Of a stretch of DNA of 64,000 nt, positions 8,928 to 16,965 are shown piece after piece (position 1 is the first letter of the stretch; every line of letters begins with the position of its first letter). The position numbers and the translations under genes were made by a program. The stretch comes from Janthinobacterium psychrotolerans. GTDB lineage: Bacteria; Pseudomonadota; Gammaproteobacteria; Burkholderiales; Burkholderiaceae_D. The notes under the pieces were generated by a model. That model ran no database searches. It was not told the DNA's origin and was given only the letters and a program-made list of their open reading frames with translations. Where the stretch lies: the NCBI RefSeq assembly GCF_001677885.1, contig NZ_LOCQ01000059.1, forward strand, positions 310,001-374,000, read 5' to 3'.

Positions 8928-9697
8928 GCGCGCAATCCGCCCAGCTGGTGCACGGCCAGGTGGTGCATGCGCGGCTGCGCCCCGTGACGCACCGCTTCGT
9001 CTATCCCGTGTTCTATGTGCGCCTCAACCTGGCCCGGCTCGATCAATGCAACTCACGCTGGTTCGGCGTGGACCGCTGGCGGCCGCTATCGATCCGCCGC
9101 CGCGACTACGGCCCGCGCGACGGCTCCAGCCTGGAGCGCTGGATGCGCGCGCTGCTGCTGGAACATGATATTGCCGCCGATGGCGAGATCTGGCTGCAGA
9201 CCTTCCCGCGCGTGGCCGGCCATGTCTTCAATCCCGTCAGCTTCTGGCATTGCCATGACGCCGGCGGCCGGCTGCGCGCCGTGCTGGCGGAGGTCAACAA
9301 CACGTTTGGCGAATCGCACCGCTACCTGCTGCACATCACCGGCGACGCCGGCCAGGAGCGCGCCAGCTGCGTCAAGCAGTTGCATGTATCGCCGTTCTGC
9401 CAGGTGGAGGGCCACTACCGCTTCCGTTTCCGGCTGGGTGGCGCCAACCATTGCACCGGCCTCGATTACCACGACGACCAGGGCCTGCTGCTGAAGACTT
9501 CCCTCAGCGGACGTCCCGTGCCGCTCACCGATCGCAGCGTGCGCGGCGCGCTGCTGCGCTATCCGCTGCTGGGCCTCGGCATCGTGGCGCGCATCCACTG
9601 GCAGGCCCTGAAGCTGTGGCTCAGGCAGGTACCTTTTTTCAGCAAGCCCCCCGCCCCCATCCATCCCATCACCATGCGTCAGGAGCATGAGCAATGA
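8924..9697 (+). CDS. DUF1365 family protein
   Basis: A 257-residue member of the DUF1365 family, whose genes almost always neighbour CFA-synthase-like methyltransferases. Recognisable blocks are HARLRPVTHRFVYPVFYVRL near the N-terminus, FPRVAGHVFNPVSFWHCHD, and AEVNNTFGESHRYLL. No catalytic residue is established for the family; the conserved His, Asn and Phe residues in these blocks suggest an enzyme or acyl-lipid-binding protein. It overlaps both neighbours by 4 bp (8924-8927 and 9694-9697), so translation is coupled. Confidence 0.88.
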   Translation: MSAQSAQLVHGQVVHARLRPVTHRFVYPVFYVRLNLARLDQCNSRWFGVDRWRPLSIRRRDYGPRDGSSLERWMRALLLEHDIAADGEIWLQTFPRVAGHVFNPVSFWHCHDAGGRLRAVLAEVNNTFGESHRYLLHITGDAGQERASCVKQLHVSPFCQVEGHYRFRFRLGGANHCTGLDYHDDQGLLLKTSLSGRPVPLTDRSVRGALLRYPLLGLGIVARIHWQALKLWLRQVPFFSKPPAPIHPITMRQEHEQ

Positions 9698-10899
9698 CTC
9701 GCACTTTGTCGACCACCCCCACGTCGGCGCCCGCCGGCGCCCGCCTGTTCATCGCCTTGCTCGATAACATCCGCCACGGCCATCTCGAACTGATCACGCC
9801 GTGCGGCACGCGCATGGTGTTTGGCGACGCCCATGCGGCGTCCGGCGCCACCCTGCGGCTGCATGACTGGCGCGCCTGCCAGCGCATCCTGCGCGCCGGC
9901 GACATCGGCTTTGCCGAAGCCTATGCGGCCGGCATGGTCGACACGCCCGACCTGACGGCGCTGCTGCGCCTGGCGCTGGCCAACGAAGCATCGCTGAACA
10001 AGCTGCTGTTCGGCGGCGCGCTGGCGCGCTGCTGGTACCGCCTGCGGCACTGGCTGCGGCCGAACACCCGCAAGGGCAGCGAGCGCAACATCCATGCCCA
10101 CTACGACATCGGCAACGATTTCTACCAGCTGTGGCTCGACCCCAGCTGGACCTACTCGAGCGCGCTGTTCGATGGCGACTACAGCCTGCCGCTGCACGCG
10201 GCGCAGCAGCGCAAATACCAGCGCATCATCGATACGCTGCGGCTGAAGCCGGGCCAGCGCGTGCTCGAGATCGGCTGCGGCTGGGGCGGTTTTGCCGAAC
10301 ATGCGGCGCTCCAGGGCATACACGTGCATGGGGTGACGATTTCGCCGTCGCAGCTGGAAATCGCCCAGCGCCGGGTCGCGGCGCTGGCGCTGCACGACCG
10401 CGTCAGGCTGGAACTGTGCGATTACCGCGACCTGGGCGGCGAATACGACGCCGTCGTCTCGATCGAGATGTTCGAAGCGGTCGGCGAGCAGTACTGGCCG
10501 CAGTATTTCAGCACCGTGGCGGCCCGCCTGAAGCCGGGCGGCCAGGCGCTGGTGCAGACGATCACCATCGGCGAACAGCATTTCGCGCGCTACCGCAGCA
10601 GCACCGATTTCATCCAGCAGTATATTTTCCCGGGCGGCATGCTGCCCAGCGTCGAGCGCTTCGAGCGCCAGGCCGGCCGGTGCGGCCTGCGTCCGCTGCA
10701 GCGCCACGCCTTCGGCCGCGATTATGCGGAAACGCTGCGCCGCTGGGATGCCGGCTGCCGCGCCGCGCAGCAGGAGATCACGGAACAGGGCTTCGACCAG
10801 CACTTCATGCGCATCTGGCAGATGTACTTCGCCTACTGCGAGGCCGCATTTGACGAGGGGAGAACCGATGTCGTCCAGTTTCTGCTCGAAAAAGACTGA
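9694..10899 (+). CDS. CFA-synthase-like S-adenosylmethionine methyltransferase (UfaM-type candidate)
   Basis: A 401-residue enzyme of the cyclopropane-fatty-acid synthase family, which uses S-adenosylmethionine to add a methylene or methyl group to an unsaturated acyl chain of a phospholipid. Seen: NIHAHYDIGNDFYQLWLDPS (substrate domain), the SAM motif VLEIGCGWGGFAEHAA near residue 195, SIEMFEAVGEQYW (the catalytic Glu region) and QQYIFPGGMLPSVERF. The bicarbonate-binding His of E. coli CFA synthase (in the HTIG motif) is not kept; the aligned stretch reads VQTITIG. This and the operon context favour a branched/furan-fatty-acid type methyltransferase over plain cyclopropane synthesis, an inference from family knowledge. 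Confidence 0.88.
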   Translation: MTRTLSTTPTSAPAGARLFIALLDNIRHGHLELITPCGTRMVFGDAHAASGATLRLHDWRACQRILRAGDIGFAEAYAAGMVDTPDLTALLRLALANEASLNKLLFGGALARCWYRLRHWLRPNTRKGSERNIHAHYDIGNDFYQLWLDPSWTYSSALFDGDYSLPLHAAQQRKYQRIIDTLRLKPGQRVLEIGCGWGGFAEHAALQGIHVHGVTISPSQLEIAQRRVAALALHDRVRLELCDYRDLGGEYDAVVSIEMFEAVGEQYWPQYFSTVAARLKPGGQALVQTITIGEQHFARYRSSTDFIQQYIFPGGMLPSVERFERQAGRCGLRPLQRHAFGRDYAETLRRWDAGCRAAQQEITEQGFDQHFMRIWQMYFAYCEAAFDEGRTDVVQFLLEKD

Positions 10900-12166
10900 T
10901 GCGGGCATGCAGCAGCGATGGCGCCTGGCCGCCTACGGCCTGCTCGGCATGCCGCTGGCCATGGCCGCGCTGCCCGTGTATGTGCAGGTGGCGTCCTATT
11001 ACAGCACGGTGCGCGGGGTCGGCCTGGCGCAGCTCGGCTGGATCCTGTTCGCGGCGCGCCTGTTCGACACGCTGCAGGACCCGCTGCTTGGCCACGTCAT
11101 CGATCGCTTGCGCGGCGGCATGACGCGCTGGCTGGCGCTGTCCGGCCTGCTGCTGGCGCTGGCCTTTGCCGGCCTGTGGCAGCCACCGGCGTCGGCCCTG
11201 GCGGCAAGCTGGTGGCTGGCCGCGATGCTGGCGCTGGCCTATGGTGCCCACAGCATGCTCAATATCGCTTACCTCGCCTGGGGAGCGCGCCTGCCGGCAG
11301 GCGCCGCCCTGTTGCCGGCGGCGGCCTGGCGCGAGGGCGCGGGGCTGGCCGGCATGATACTGGCCAGCGTGATGCCGGCCGCCGTGATGAGCGGACCGGC
11401 CACCGGCATCGCCAGCGGCATGGGACTGTACAGCCTGGCATTCGCGGCGCTGTTGTTGCTGGCCCTGCTGGCACTGCTGACGCTGGCGCCGGCGTGGCAG
11501 GCGGCGCCACTGCCGGCGCAGCACTGGCGCGCCGCGCTGCGGCGCGTGGCGGCCAACCGCCGCTTCCGGCGCCTGCTGGCGCCGTATTTCCTCAACGCCT
11601 GTTCGGTATCGCTGCCGGCCACGCTGGCGCTGTTTTTCATCAGCGACCAGTTGCAGGCGGCGCCGCTGGCCGGCGCCTTTTTGGGCTGCTATTTTGTCGC
11701 CGCCGGCTGCGGCCTGCCGCTGTGGACCGCGCTGGCGCGGCGCATCGGCGTGCTGGCCTGCTGGCGCCTGGGCATGGGCCTGGCCATCGCCAGCTTTGCC
11801 GGCGCCGCACTGCTGGGTCCGGGCGACGTGCTGCCCTATTTTGCGGTCTGCCTGGCCGCCGGCACAGCGCTCGGCGCCGACCTGGCGATGCCGCCGGTGC
11901 TGCTGGCCGGGATCATCCCGCCCGACGAACCGGCCGGCGCCTACTACGGCGTGCTGACGCTGGCCGGCAAGCTGGCGCTGGCCCTGTCCGGCCTGGCCTT
12001 GCCGCTGCTGGCGATGCTGGGCTACCGGCCCGGCATGGCGGGCGGCATGGCGCTGGCGCTGGTGTACGCGGCGCTGCCCTGTACCTTGAAACTGCTGGCC
12101 ATGGCGACCCTGTGGCGCAGCCTGCCTTCGACTTTAACCGTTGCGCCTTACCGGAGCTCACCATGA
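10868..12166 (+). CDS. MFS (GPH-like) transporter in the lipid operon
   Basis: A polytopic inner-membrane protein of 432 residues with about 12 hydrophobic segments. RLFDTLQDPLLGHVIDRL near residue 60 is the conserved cytoplasmic loop of glycoside-pentoside-hexuronide/MelB-like carriers, a group that also contains lysophospholipid transporters. The ATG at 10868 is chosen despite a 32-bp overlap with the methyltransferase gene because it has a strong ribosome-binding site (GAGGGGAGA); the ATG at 10907 has none. It overlaps the next gene by ATGA. In this operon it may move a lipid or fatty acid across the membrane; substrate unknown. Confidence 0.82.
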   Translation: MSSSFCSKKTDAGMQQRWRLAAYGLLGMPLAMAALPVYVQVASYYSTVRGVGLAQLGWILFAARLFDTLQDPLLGHVIDRLRGGMTRWLALSGLLLALAFAGLWQPPASALAASWWLAAMLALAYGAHSMLNIAYLAWGARLPAGAALLPAAAWREGAGLAGMILASVMPAAVMSGPATGIASGMGLYSLAFAALLLLALLALLTLAPAWQAAPLPAQHWRAALRRVAANRRFRRLLAPYFLNACSVSLPATLALFFISDQLQAAPLAGAFLGCYFVAAGCGLPLWTALARRIGVLACWRLGMGLAIASFAGAALLGPGDVLPYFAVCLAAGTALGADLAMPPVLLAGIIPPDEPAGAYYGVLTLAGKLALALSGLALPLLAMLGYRPGMAGGMALALVYAALPCTLKLLAMATLWRSLPSTLTVAPYRSSP

Positions 12167-12696
12167 AAAACCTGTTGGCTGGCCTGCTGCTGGCCCTGAC
12201 CGCCGGCTGCACCGGCCCCGACGTGCGGCAATACAAGGCGCAGCAGCCGGCGCTGGACCTGGCCGCCTACTTCAGCGGCACCACCGACGCCTGGGGCATG
12301 TTCCAGCGCCGTGGCGGCGAGGTGGTCAAGCGCTTCCACGTGGTCATCACCGGCACCCCAGGCGACGGCACGCTGGTACTCGATGAACAGTTCCGCTACG
12401 ACGACGGCAGCAGCTCACGCCGTGTGTGGCGCCTGGCGCGCGGCCAGGACGGACTGTGGCGCGGCCGCGCGGACGACGTCAAGGGCGAGGCGCTGGGTGA
12501 AGTGGCTGGCAACGCGCTGCGCTGGCAATATACGCTGCTGCTGCCGGTCGACGGCACCACCTATGAAATGCGCTTCGACGACTGGATGTTCCTGATCGAC
12601 GACTGCACCATGATCAACCGCGCCAGCATGGGCAAGTTCGGCATCGAGCTGGGACAGGTCACGCTGATGTTCCGGAGGCGCGCATGCGGCCCCTGA
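12163..12696 (+). CDS. DUF3833 family lipoprotein
   Basis: A 177-residue protein with a lipoprotein signal: MKNLLAGLLLALTAGC, where LTAGC is a lipobox. The mature domain has the DUF3833 pattern: LDLAAYFSGTTDAWGMFQRR, then a beta-rich region, then DDWMFLIDDCTMINRASMGK near the end. It is expected to be lipid-anchored in the periplasmic leaflet of a membrane. DUF3833 genes regularly travel with DUF1365/CFA-like genes; the beta-rich form could bind a lipid, which is inference. It overlaps the upstream gene by 4 bp and the downstream gene by 13 bp. Confidence 0.87.
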   Translation: MKNLLAGLLLALTAGCTGPDVRQYKAQQPALDLAAYFSGTTDAWGMFQRRGGEVVKRFHVVITGTPGDGTLVLDEQFRYDDGSSSRRVWRLARGQDGLWRGRADDVKGEALGEVAGNALRWQYTLLLPVDGTTYEMRFDDWMFLIDDCTMINRASMGKFGIELGQVTLMFRRRACGP

Positions 12697-13463
12697 ACCA
12701 TCCGATCGCGTCGTGGGCGGGACGGCGCGTCTGGCTGGTCGGCGCCTCAAGCGGCATCGGCGCCGCGCTGGCGCAGGAACTGCTGCGGGCCGGCGCCACG
12801 GTGGCGCTGTCGGCGCGGCGCCCGGCGCAGCTGCGCCAAGTGGCCGCCGGCCATGCGCAGGCCATCGTCGCGCCGTTCGACATCCTCGACCAGGCGGCCT
12901 GGGGCGGGCGCTACCGCGACATCTGCGCACAGGCCGGTGGCGTCGACCTGGTCATCTTCTGCGCCGCGTCCTACCGTCCCGAGCGCAGCTGGGATGTCAG
13001 CGCCGAAGGCGCCGCGCACACGCTGGCGGTCAACTTGGGCAGCGTCTACACCGGCCTGGCCACGGTGCTGCCCGACATGCTGGCGCGCGGTTCGGGCGGC
13101 GTGGCCATCGTCGCCAGCGTGGCAGGCTACATGGGCCTGCCCAACGCAAGCGTATACGGCCCCACCAAGGCGGCCCTGATCAACCTGGCCGAATTGCTGT
13201 ACACGGACCTGCACCCGCGCGGCCTGGATGTCTACCTGGTCAATCCGGGCTTCGTGCAAACCGCGCTGACGGACCAGAATGCGTTCGCCATGCCGGCCCT
13301 GCAAACGCCGCAGGCGGCCGCGCTGGCCATCCGCGGCGGCCTGGCCAGCGGCAAATTCGAAATCCATTTCCCGAAACGCTTCACGATCTGGGTCAAGCTG
13401 CTGGGCGCCCTGCCATACCGCCTGCGCTTTGCCCTCATCAGCCACTTCCTGGTGCCAAAATGA
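12684..13463 (+). CDS. Short-chain dehydrogenase/reductase
   Basis: A 259-residue NAD(P)-dependent SDR. The cofactor motif is VWLVGASSGIGAALAQELL near residues 17-35, with ARRP suggesting NADP(H) preference. The active-site Ser (IVASVAG) and the YxxxK catalytic motif in SVYGPTKAALINLAELLY are present near residues 145-165. The C-terminal tail (KLLGALPYRLRFALISHFLV) is hydrophobic/basic and may touch the membrane. As part of the lipid operon it probably reduces or oxidises an acyl-chain oxygen function, but the substrate is unknown. The start codon overlaps the end of the DUF3833 gene. Confidence 0.88.
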   Translation: MRPLNHPIASWAGRRVWLVGASSGIGAALAQELLRAGATVALSARRPAQLRQVAAGHAQAIVAPFDILDQAAWGGRYRDICAQAGGVDLVIFCAASYRPERSWDVSAEGAAHTLAVNLGSVYTGLATVLPDMLARGSGGVAIVASVAGYMGLPNASVYGPTKAALINLAELLYTDLHPRGLDVYLVNPGFVQTALTDQNAFAMPALQTPQAAALAIRGGLASGKFEIHFPKRFTIWVKLLGALPYRLRFALISHFLVPK

Positions 13464-13915
13464 CCGATCCCGAACCCCTGCTGGCATGGTATGCCGCGCT
13501 CACCCCCGACAGCGTCCGGCAGGCCGGCCGGTTCTATGCGCCCGACGCGCAGTTTCGCGATCCGTTCAACGATGTGCGCGGCGTGGCCGCGATCGAAGCG
13601 GTGTTCGGCCACATGTTTGTCAACACGCAGGAACCGCGCTTCATCATCGGCGAGCGCATCGTGCAGGGCGAACAGGTCTTCGTGACCTGGCGCTTCGTGT
13701 TCCGGCTGCGCGGCGCGCCCTACGAGGTCTGTGGCGGCAGCCACCTGCGCTTCAACCAGGCCGGCCTGGTGGTGCTGCACCGCGATTACTGGGATGCGGC
13801 CGAGGAACTGCTGCAGAAGCTGCCGCTGGTCGGCGCGCCAATCCGCTGGCTGCGGCGGCGCTTTCGCGTCACGCTGCCGGCCGACCTCACTTTGTCGAAA
13901 GGATCGCGCAAATGA
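13460..13915 (+). CDS. NTF2-like/SnoaL-like small protein
   Basis: A 151-residue protein with the nuclear-transport-factor-2 fold pattern: helix at LLAWYAALTPDSVRQAGRFY, then APDAQFRDPFNDVRG, followed by beta strands (EQVFVTWRFVFRLRG, GGSHLRFNQAGLVVLHRDYW). Such folds act as small-molecule isomerases, hydratases or binding proteins; no catalytic role can be assigned. The C-terminus is basic (IRWLRRRFRVTL). It overlaps neighbours by 4 bp at each end, as the seventh gene of the operon. Confidence 0.83.
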   Translation: MTDPEPLLAWYAALTPDSVRQAGRFYAPDAQFRDPFNDVRGVAAIEAVFGHMFVNTQEPRFIIGERIVQGEQVFVTWRFVFRLRGAPYEVCGGSHLRFNQAGLVVLHRDYWDAAEELLQKLPLVGAPIRWLRRRFRVTLPADLTLSKGSRK

Positions 13916-14415
13916 ACATCATCATCTCCCCGCAGCGGCCCGGCCGGGCCGTCCTTGAACTGGCAGGCTGGCTCGCCGTGACCGGGGCCGCCGCCGCACT
14001 CGGTGCGCTCGCGTCCGTTGACGCGGCCGGTTTCTACGCACAACTGGACCGCCCGGCATGGGCGCCGCCGGCCTGGCTGTTCGGTCCGGTCTGGAGCGTG
14101 CTGTACCTGATAATGGCCGTGGCGGCCTGGCGCGTGGGCCGCATCCGCACGCCGCCGCCCAGGCCGGCATGGCTGCTGTACCTGGCGCAACTGGCGCTCA
14201 ATGCCTTGTGGAGCTGGCTTTTCTTCGCCTGGCATCTGGGCGCGCCCGCATTCGCCTGCATCGTCGCGCTGTGGCTGATGATGATCGCCACTATCGTCTC
14301 GTTCGGGCGGCGCGAACGCCTGGCGGCCATCCTGCTGTGGCCCTGCCTGGCTTGGGTCAGCTTCGCCGGTGCGCTGTGCCTTGCCATCTGGCAGCGCAAT
14401 CCGGCACTGCTGTAA
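13912..14415 (+). CDS. tspO: TspO/MBR family tryptophan-rich sensory protein
   Basis: A 167-residue five-helix membrane protein of the TspO/peripheral benzodiazepine receptor family, which binds porphyrins and sterol-like ligands and is linked to oxidative and light stress. Family signatures are clear: YAQLDRPAWAPPAWLFGPVW followed by SVLYLIM in the first loop/helix, and QLALNALWSWLFFAWHLG later. It is the last gene of the eight-gene run (ATGA overlap with the previous gene). Its presence with CFA-like and FAD genes supports a membrane-stress role for the whole operon, as inference. Confidence 0.92.
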   Translation: MNIIISPQRPGRAVLELAGWLAVTGAAAALGALASVDAAGFYAQLDRPAWAPPAWLFGPVWSVLYLIMAVAAWRVGRIRTPPPRPAWLLYLAQLALNALWSWLFFAWHLGAPAFACIVALWLMMIATIVSFGRRERLAAILLWPCLAWVSFAGALCLAIWQRNPALL

Positions 14416-14464
14416 ACGTCCAGACAACGGCAATCGTGCGCGGAGCCACGCATCAGTAACGGTC

Positions 14465-14846
14465 GCCTATACCCCCCGATATCGAAGTCGTCACCGACGA
14501 TAAAGCCGCACTCACCAACGACATCGTAGAGACCATGGCCGCCTCGTCGCGCTGCGCGTTCGAGCGCCACCGCCATGCGCTTCGTGTTTTTTGACGACGA
14601 CACGCACATCCTGTTCGCCACCACCTACGATGGCGACTGGGACAGCTACATCAACAATTTCGCCACCAGGATACCCGGACTGATGGACCTGCTGTTCGCC
14701 AATATCGACGGCCGGCCCCGGCATCGACAGCTCGCAGGTCAAGAACTTTATCGCCGGCCACCAGATCACTACAGGACGCGGCCACGCGCAAGGCGCTCGA
14801 CACTTTGTGCATCGCGCTGGCGCAGCCGGAAGGAGTGGACTACTGA
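14465..14846 (+). pseudogene. Frameshifted remnant of a peroxidase-related/DUF protein
   Basis: Coherent peptide pieces appear consecutively in three frames: PPDIEVVTDDKAALTNDIVE near 14470-14530, MRFVFFDDDTHILFATTYDG followed by DWDSYINNF near 14575-14660, GIDSSQVKNFIAGHQIT near 14720-14770, and finally ATRKALDTLCIALAQPEG ending at a TGA (14844-14846). The middle block resembles the segment found in large heme-peroxidase-associated proteins. At least three frameshifts mean no full product. It is downstream of tspO on the same strand and separated from it by about 50 bp. Confidence 0.6.
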
Positions 14847-14963
14847 CGACGTTTCTTGCCACCTTCAGCCAGTTGCGCGGCGGGCAATACCTGCCCATGC
14901 CGTCGCGGCGGGCATGGCGGTGGGCAGGCGCTGCCGCATGGTCTGCGCCAGCGCGCTCCTGAT

Positions 14964-15515
14964 TTACGCCAGGCGTGCCGCCACCTGCGCCACGCGCTGG
15001 CCGTAGGCCCTGGCCGTATCGAGGTCGCCCTGTGGAATTTCTTCGACACTGGCGTCCGACGGCGATTGCACCAGCAGGCCGACCGAACCACCCAGGTTGT
15101 TCAGGTCGCTGCGCTGGGCGGCCTTGCTGTTCGATGGCAACAGGCCCAGGCTGACCCAGATGCCGCCATGCTGCGACGCCAGGGTCTGCAGGGCGATCAG
15201 GGAGACCGCCTTGTCGCCGTTGAAGCTGGCGCTGTTGGTAAAGCCGCCGAATACCTTGTCTTTCCAGTCCAGCGTGAACCAGATCTTGGAAGTGGCTTCG
15301 GCAAATTTCTTGAATTGCCAGCTCGGGCTGCCCATATAGGTCGGCGTGCCGAAGATGATGGCGTCGGCCGCCGCCAGCTTTTCCCAGCCGCCTTCGGGCA
15401 GATTGCCTTCGGCATCGATGGCCAGCAATTCACCGGCCGCGCCTTCGCTGACGTACTCGGCAACGCGTTGGGTATGGCCATAGCCGGAATGATAAACAAC
15501 CACGGTTTTTGTCAT
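14964..15515 (-). CDS. Flavodoxin-family NAD(P)H-dependent oxidoreductase (WrbA-like)
   Basis: A 183-residue flavin-binding protein. The N-terminal FMN phosphate loop VVVYHSGYGHTQRVAEYV is typical of the WrbA/flavodoxin family, and FGTPTYMGSPSWQFKKFAEA fits the flavin-ring-binding loop, followed by KVFGGFTNSASFNGDK. Likely cytosolic quinone or flavin reductase. WrbA proper is about 200 residues; this slightly shorter form is common in Burkholderiales. Start ATG at 15513-15515. It is transcribed divergently from the lipoprotein gene at 15669. Confidence 0.87.
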   Translation of the reverse strand: MTKTVVVYHSGYGHTQRVAEYVSEGAAGELLAIDAEGNLPEGGWEKLAAADAIIFGTPTYMGSPSWQFKKFAEATSKIWFTLDWKDKVFGGFTNSASFNGDKAVSLIALQTLASQHGGIWVSLGLLPSNSKAAQRSDLNNLGGSVGLLVQSPSDASVEEIPQGDLDTARAYGQRVAQVAARLA

Positions 15516-15668
15516 GAGATGCTCGCTGTAAGGAAGGGCTTTCAGTGTAAATGAGGCTGGGCTCGCTTGTAAGTACGCACCAAAAGGTAAGTGCAAGCCC
15601 GGTTTGACGCCTCGACCTGCAGAACGGCGTTTTGTGCACTCTTCCTGCCAGTTTGTTATTATAAAGAA

Positions 15669-16274
15669 ATGAAAAAACTCTTGCTCCTGATTTGCCTGCC
15701 GCTGCTGCTGGCCGCCTGCGGCGCGTTCTCCAGCGCCCTGACCGACGCCGACGTGGCCCGCTACATCAAGGCCTACGATAATTTTGCGATCGCGGCGCCG
15801 GAACTTGAAAAGCTCAAGACGCAGGACCAGGCCATGTCGCTGCTGACCTGTGCGCCCTGTCTGGCGCGCCTGGAAAAGGCGGTGCAGGATGCCGGTTACA
15901 AGGACATGAAGACCTTCGTCGCCTTTGATATTAGGATGCATATCACGCTCAGGGCGTGGGCTTACGTGGAAATTACCAAACTGGCCGGGCAATCGGGACA
16001 GGCGGTGGCGGCCGAGGATTTCTGCAAGATCAAGGAAAATATCGCGAAGTCCAAAGATGCCGAGGAAATGCGGGTGGTTTGCACACGCCTGAAATCCTAT
16101 ACCAGCTTCCTCGACCGGGCCGGGGCGTTTGCGGTGAAGCTGGCGGAAAAATTGCTCAAGGACGGCGACATCGAGGTGGTCGCCAAGCATATCGATGCGA
16201 TCACCAAGGCCCTCGCGAACGACAAGTTGCCATCGGAATTTCGCCACAGCAGTGATGGCGGCTTTGACGACTAG
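15669..16274 (+). CDS. Uncharacterised lipoprotein
   Basis: A 201-residue protein whose N-terminus MKKLLLLICLPLLLAACG is a lipoprotein signal with the lipobox LAAC. The mature part is mostly alpha-helical and charged (YIKAYDNFAIAAPELEKLKT, CKIKENIAKSKDAEEM) with two cysteines in a CAPC motif near residue 60 that could form a disulfide or bind a ligand. No family was recognised. It stands alone between the flavodoxin gene (divergent) and the GNAT gene. Confidence 0.75.
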   Translation: MKKLLLLICLPLLLAACGAFSSALTDADVARYIKAYDNFAIAAPELEKLKTQDQAMSLLTCAPCLARLEKAVQDAGYKDMKTFVAFDIRMHITLRAWAYVEITKLAGQSGQAVAAEDFCKIKENIAKSKDAEEMRVVCTRLKSYTSFLDRAGAFAVKLAEKLLKDGDIEVVAKHIDAITKALANDKLPSEFRHSSDGGFDD

Positions 16275-16426
16275 TTTGTGGCCCTGATGGCGCTTGCCGT
16301 GTGAAACAACCATCAAGCTGGACCCGACGGAAAACTGCGGCGTACCTCTCCTGTAAAGGTTGCCGCGGGCTATCAACCGCCGGATGCAGCCATAGCGGCG
16401 AAGCCCGCGCAGAAGAAAGGACTCCT

Positions 16427-16864
16427 TTGACGCAGAGCGTAATTTTTATCAGTGACAGTGCTGAACCCGAGTTTGAACGAATCATAGGCAAAGGTTTGGA
16501 CGAGTTCAATGAACAGATAGCGGGCCGCAGTGACCGACGGCCCCTGTGCGTGATCCTGAGGGACTCCATTACCAACGAAGTGTTGGGGGGAGCTGTTGGC
16601 AGGACTTCTCTCGGGCTGGCGTTTCTGGATCTGTTTCACCTGCCGGCTTCCCTGCGCGGTTCCGGATTGGGAACGAAGATTCTTGACGCCTTCGAAGTAG
16701 AGGCACGCCAGCGCGGCTGCAGTTCGGCGGTGCTCTACACCATCAGCTTCCAGGCGCCCGGCTTTTATGAAAAAAATGGATGGACGAGCTTTGGTGAAAT
16801 AAGCTCGGAACGGGAAGGTATCAGCCGGGTATTCATGACCAAGAAACTGCAGCATGCAAGGTGA
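16427..16864 (+). CDS. GNAT family N-acetyltransferase
   Basis: A roughly 145-residue acetyl-CoA-dependent acetyltransferase. The GNAT motif A is DLFHLPASLRGSGLGTKILD, with the acetyl-CoA loop RGSGLG, and the C-terminal block QAPGFYEKNGWTSFGEI is the usual motif B. The start is set at TTG 16427 because AAAGGA precedes it with good spacing and the upstream in-frame residues are not family-like; an ATG at 16301 would add 42 residues. Substrate unknown; related proteins are general GNAT acetyltransferases. Confidence 0.85.
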   Translation: MTQSVIFISDSAEPEFERIIGKGLDEFNEQIAGRSDRRPLCVILRDSITNEVLGGAVGRTSLGLAFLDLFHLPASLRGSGLGTKILDAFEVEARQRGCSSAVLYTISFQAPGFYEKNGWTSFGEISSEREGISRVFMTKKLQHAR

Positions 16865-16899
16865 CCGCTTTCCGCCCAGGCTGTGTAAAGACGTCAGGG

Positions 16900-16944
16900 A
16901 CGCTTTGACACAAAAGTTGCTTTGAAGTTTGCAAACCATCACTC
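16900..16944 (+). repeat. 45-bp intergenic repeat, copy 1 (promoter-like)
   Basis: The 45 bases here match 43396-43440 at 41 positions without gaps. The core reads TTTGACACAAAAGTTGCT. It fits a sigma54 promoter (TGGCAC-N5-TTGCW) except that the -24 GG is GA; TTGACA could also be read as a sigma70 -35. The element ends 21 bp before the start codon of the orphan gene at 16966, so it may carry its promoter. Confidence 0.6.
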
Positions 16945-16965
16945 AGTGATTTTTTTAGGGTTACC

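Noticed and set aside
12121-12166. A separate start for the DUF3833 gene further upstream within the MFS gene
   Set aside because: The only signal-peptide-bearing start is the ATG at 12163; upstream codons in that frame are antigenic shadow of the transporter gene.
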